Shown: piece after piece, positions 63,331-64,000 of the stretch
Numbering within the stretch: position 1 is the first letter of the stretch
Layout of the letters: every line of letters begins with the position of its first letter
DNA from: Diospyros lotus
Taxonomy: Eukaryota > Streptophyta > Magnoliopsida > Ericales > Ebenaceae
NCBI RefSeq assembly: GCF_014633365.1
Contig: NC_068345.1
Coordinates: 13,090,058 to 13,154,057 of the forward strand
Direction: 5' to 3'
Length of the DNA stretch: 64,000 bases
Program-made: the position numbers and the translations under genes
The notes under the pieces: generated by a model
What the model was told of the DNA's origin: nothing
Database searches by the model: none
Seen by the model: the letters and a program-made list of their open reading frames with translations, nothing else

Positions 63331-64000
63331 ACACCTCGAATAGCAAAATAAGCAATTATGTGAAACTTTAATCCACCGACAGCTAGGCTGCTCGGAACAA
63401 GATACGATCACTACCCTTTATCAGCATCCAACGGTGATGCATCCACCACCACCGTGTTTCCCTTGTTGGGTCCCAGCTATCTGTAAGGTTAGCTATGGGG
63501 GGTGAGTCCTAAGACTCAATAAAGGCAATATGTAAAAATAGCAAATTGTAGTTCATAACAAACACAAAAAAATATGAAGTGAATCATGCATGCAAGCTGG
63601 TCCACCTCATCCATCTAGGAGTTTTTGTGGCCCCATATGATTTTTCTTGGATCCTAACACAAGCTTTGTTTCGTCCCCAAAATCCATAGCCTCATGCTTA
63701 GGCACTCCCCTGTTATCATATGCAAATCGTGATAAAATAATTTGCACAAAGAACATATTATCCTGTATCGAATTGGACAATGCCTTTCTTGAAGAATTCC
63801 TCTAAACTACTAAAATCACAAACATCACGCCTTGAAATTCTTCTAATAAAACATAAGAAGATAGCAGTATATGGCGCAAGGATTAAACCCAATTACACTT
63901 AATTTCTATATATAATTCACTTACTTTGCTCTCTTACTGCCATCTTCCTCTTCAAAATCATGCTAGCTCTTGCCTTCAATTTTCTTATAAATTTGCGTCC
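63331..64000. other. Unassigned AT-rich sequence
   Basis: No gene, repeat boundary or RNA seen. GGTGAGTCCTAAGACTCAAT and similar blocks resemble LTR sequence of plant gypsy elements, but no ends are in the window. Confidence 0.3.

Overview
The window is nuclear DNA from a flowering plant, most likely a eudicot. It has spliced genes with GT-AG introns, TATA boxes of the TATAAATA type, AT-rich introns, and a dense, nested population of plant transposable elements. The only ordinary host genes I can support are two tandem copies of a group I 12-oxophytodienoate reductase (OPR, Old Yellow Enzyme family). The 3' part of copy A lies at 1-1696. The complete five-exon copy B lies at 38292-43278. The copies match closely through exons, introns and about 0.8 kb of 3' flank, so they come from a recent tandem duplication now separated by about 34 kb of transposons.

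Layout of the first TE block (2522 to about 36770). E1 (2522-7415, minus) is a Ty3/gypsy element with TSD ATAAC; copy B supplies its empty site. E2 (7519-13243, plus) is a related element, interrupted by a 1.35-kb repeat (10479-11831) and cut by E3. E3 (13244 to about 18735) is an Athila-like element whose LTR holds a minus-strand solo LTR (13999-16752, TSD CAATA). Downstream are a fold-back MITE and inverted arms enclosing a two-gene PIF/Harbinger transposon (19481-36466). That element's transposase exon is split by a 12.55-kb Mutator-like element (MULE, 21458-34008, perfect 9-bp TSD TATCATCTT).

The MULE is the most interesting object here. It has about 0.6-kb TIRs and a minus-strand MURA transposase (30785-33268) with two adjacent stops. 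On the plus strand, convergent with MURA, is a decayed KAONASHI-type gene (24491-29886: DUF1985, coiled-coil/acidic linker, Ulp1-like C48 peptidase). It also holds two tandem fold-back hairpins, one with a near-perfect 50-bp stem. A short motif CCGATA/TATCGG occurs about 65 times by hand count, only in its non-coding parts, including a 96-bp tandem array. Several unrelated elements in the window show the same habit of being studded with their own private short palindrome.

Right part: 37359-37529 is a hAT-type MITE with 8-bp TSDs upstream of the OPR promoter. OPR copy B follows and carries an antisense LINE remnant in intron 1. From 44116 on lie LTR-like sequence and a gene for the putative gypsy-type transposon protein family. 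That gene is split by a Tekay/Del-type chromovirus (45432-62162, TSD ACTTA, tRNA-Met PBS) with decayed gag, protease, RT, RNase H, integrase and chromodomain. Its 5' LTR is in turn interrupted by another minus-strand LTR element (45655-52511, TSD AAAGT). No tRNA, rRNA, CRISPR or bacterial features were seen.
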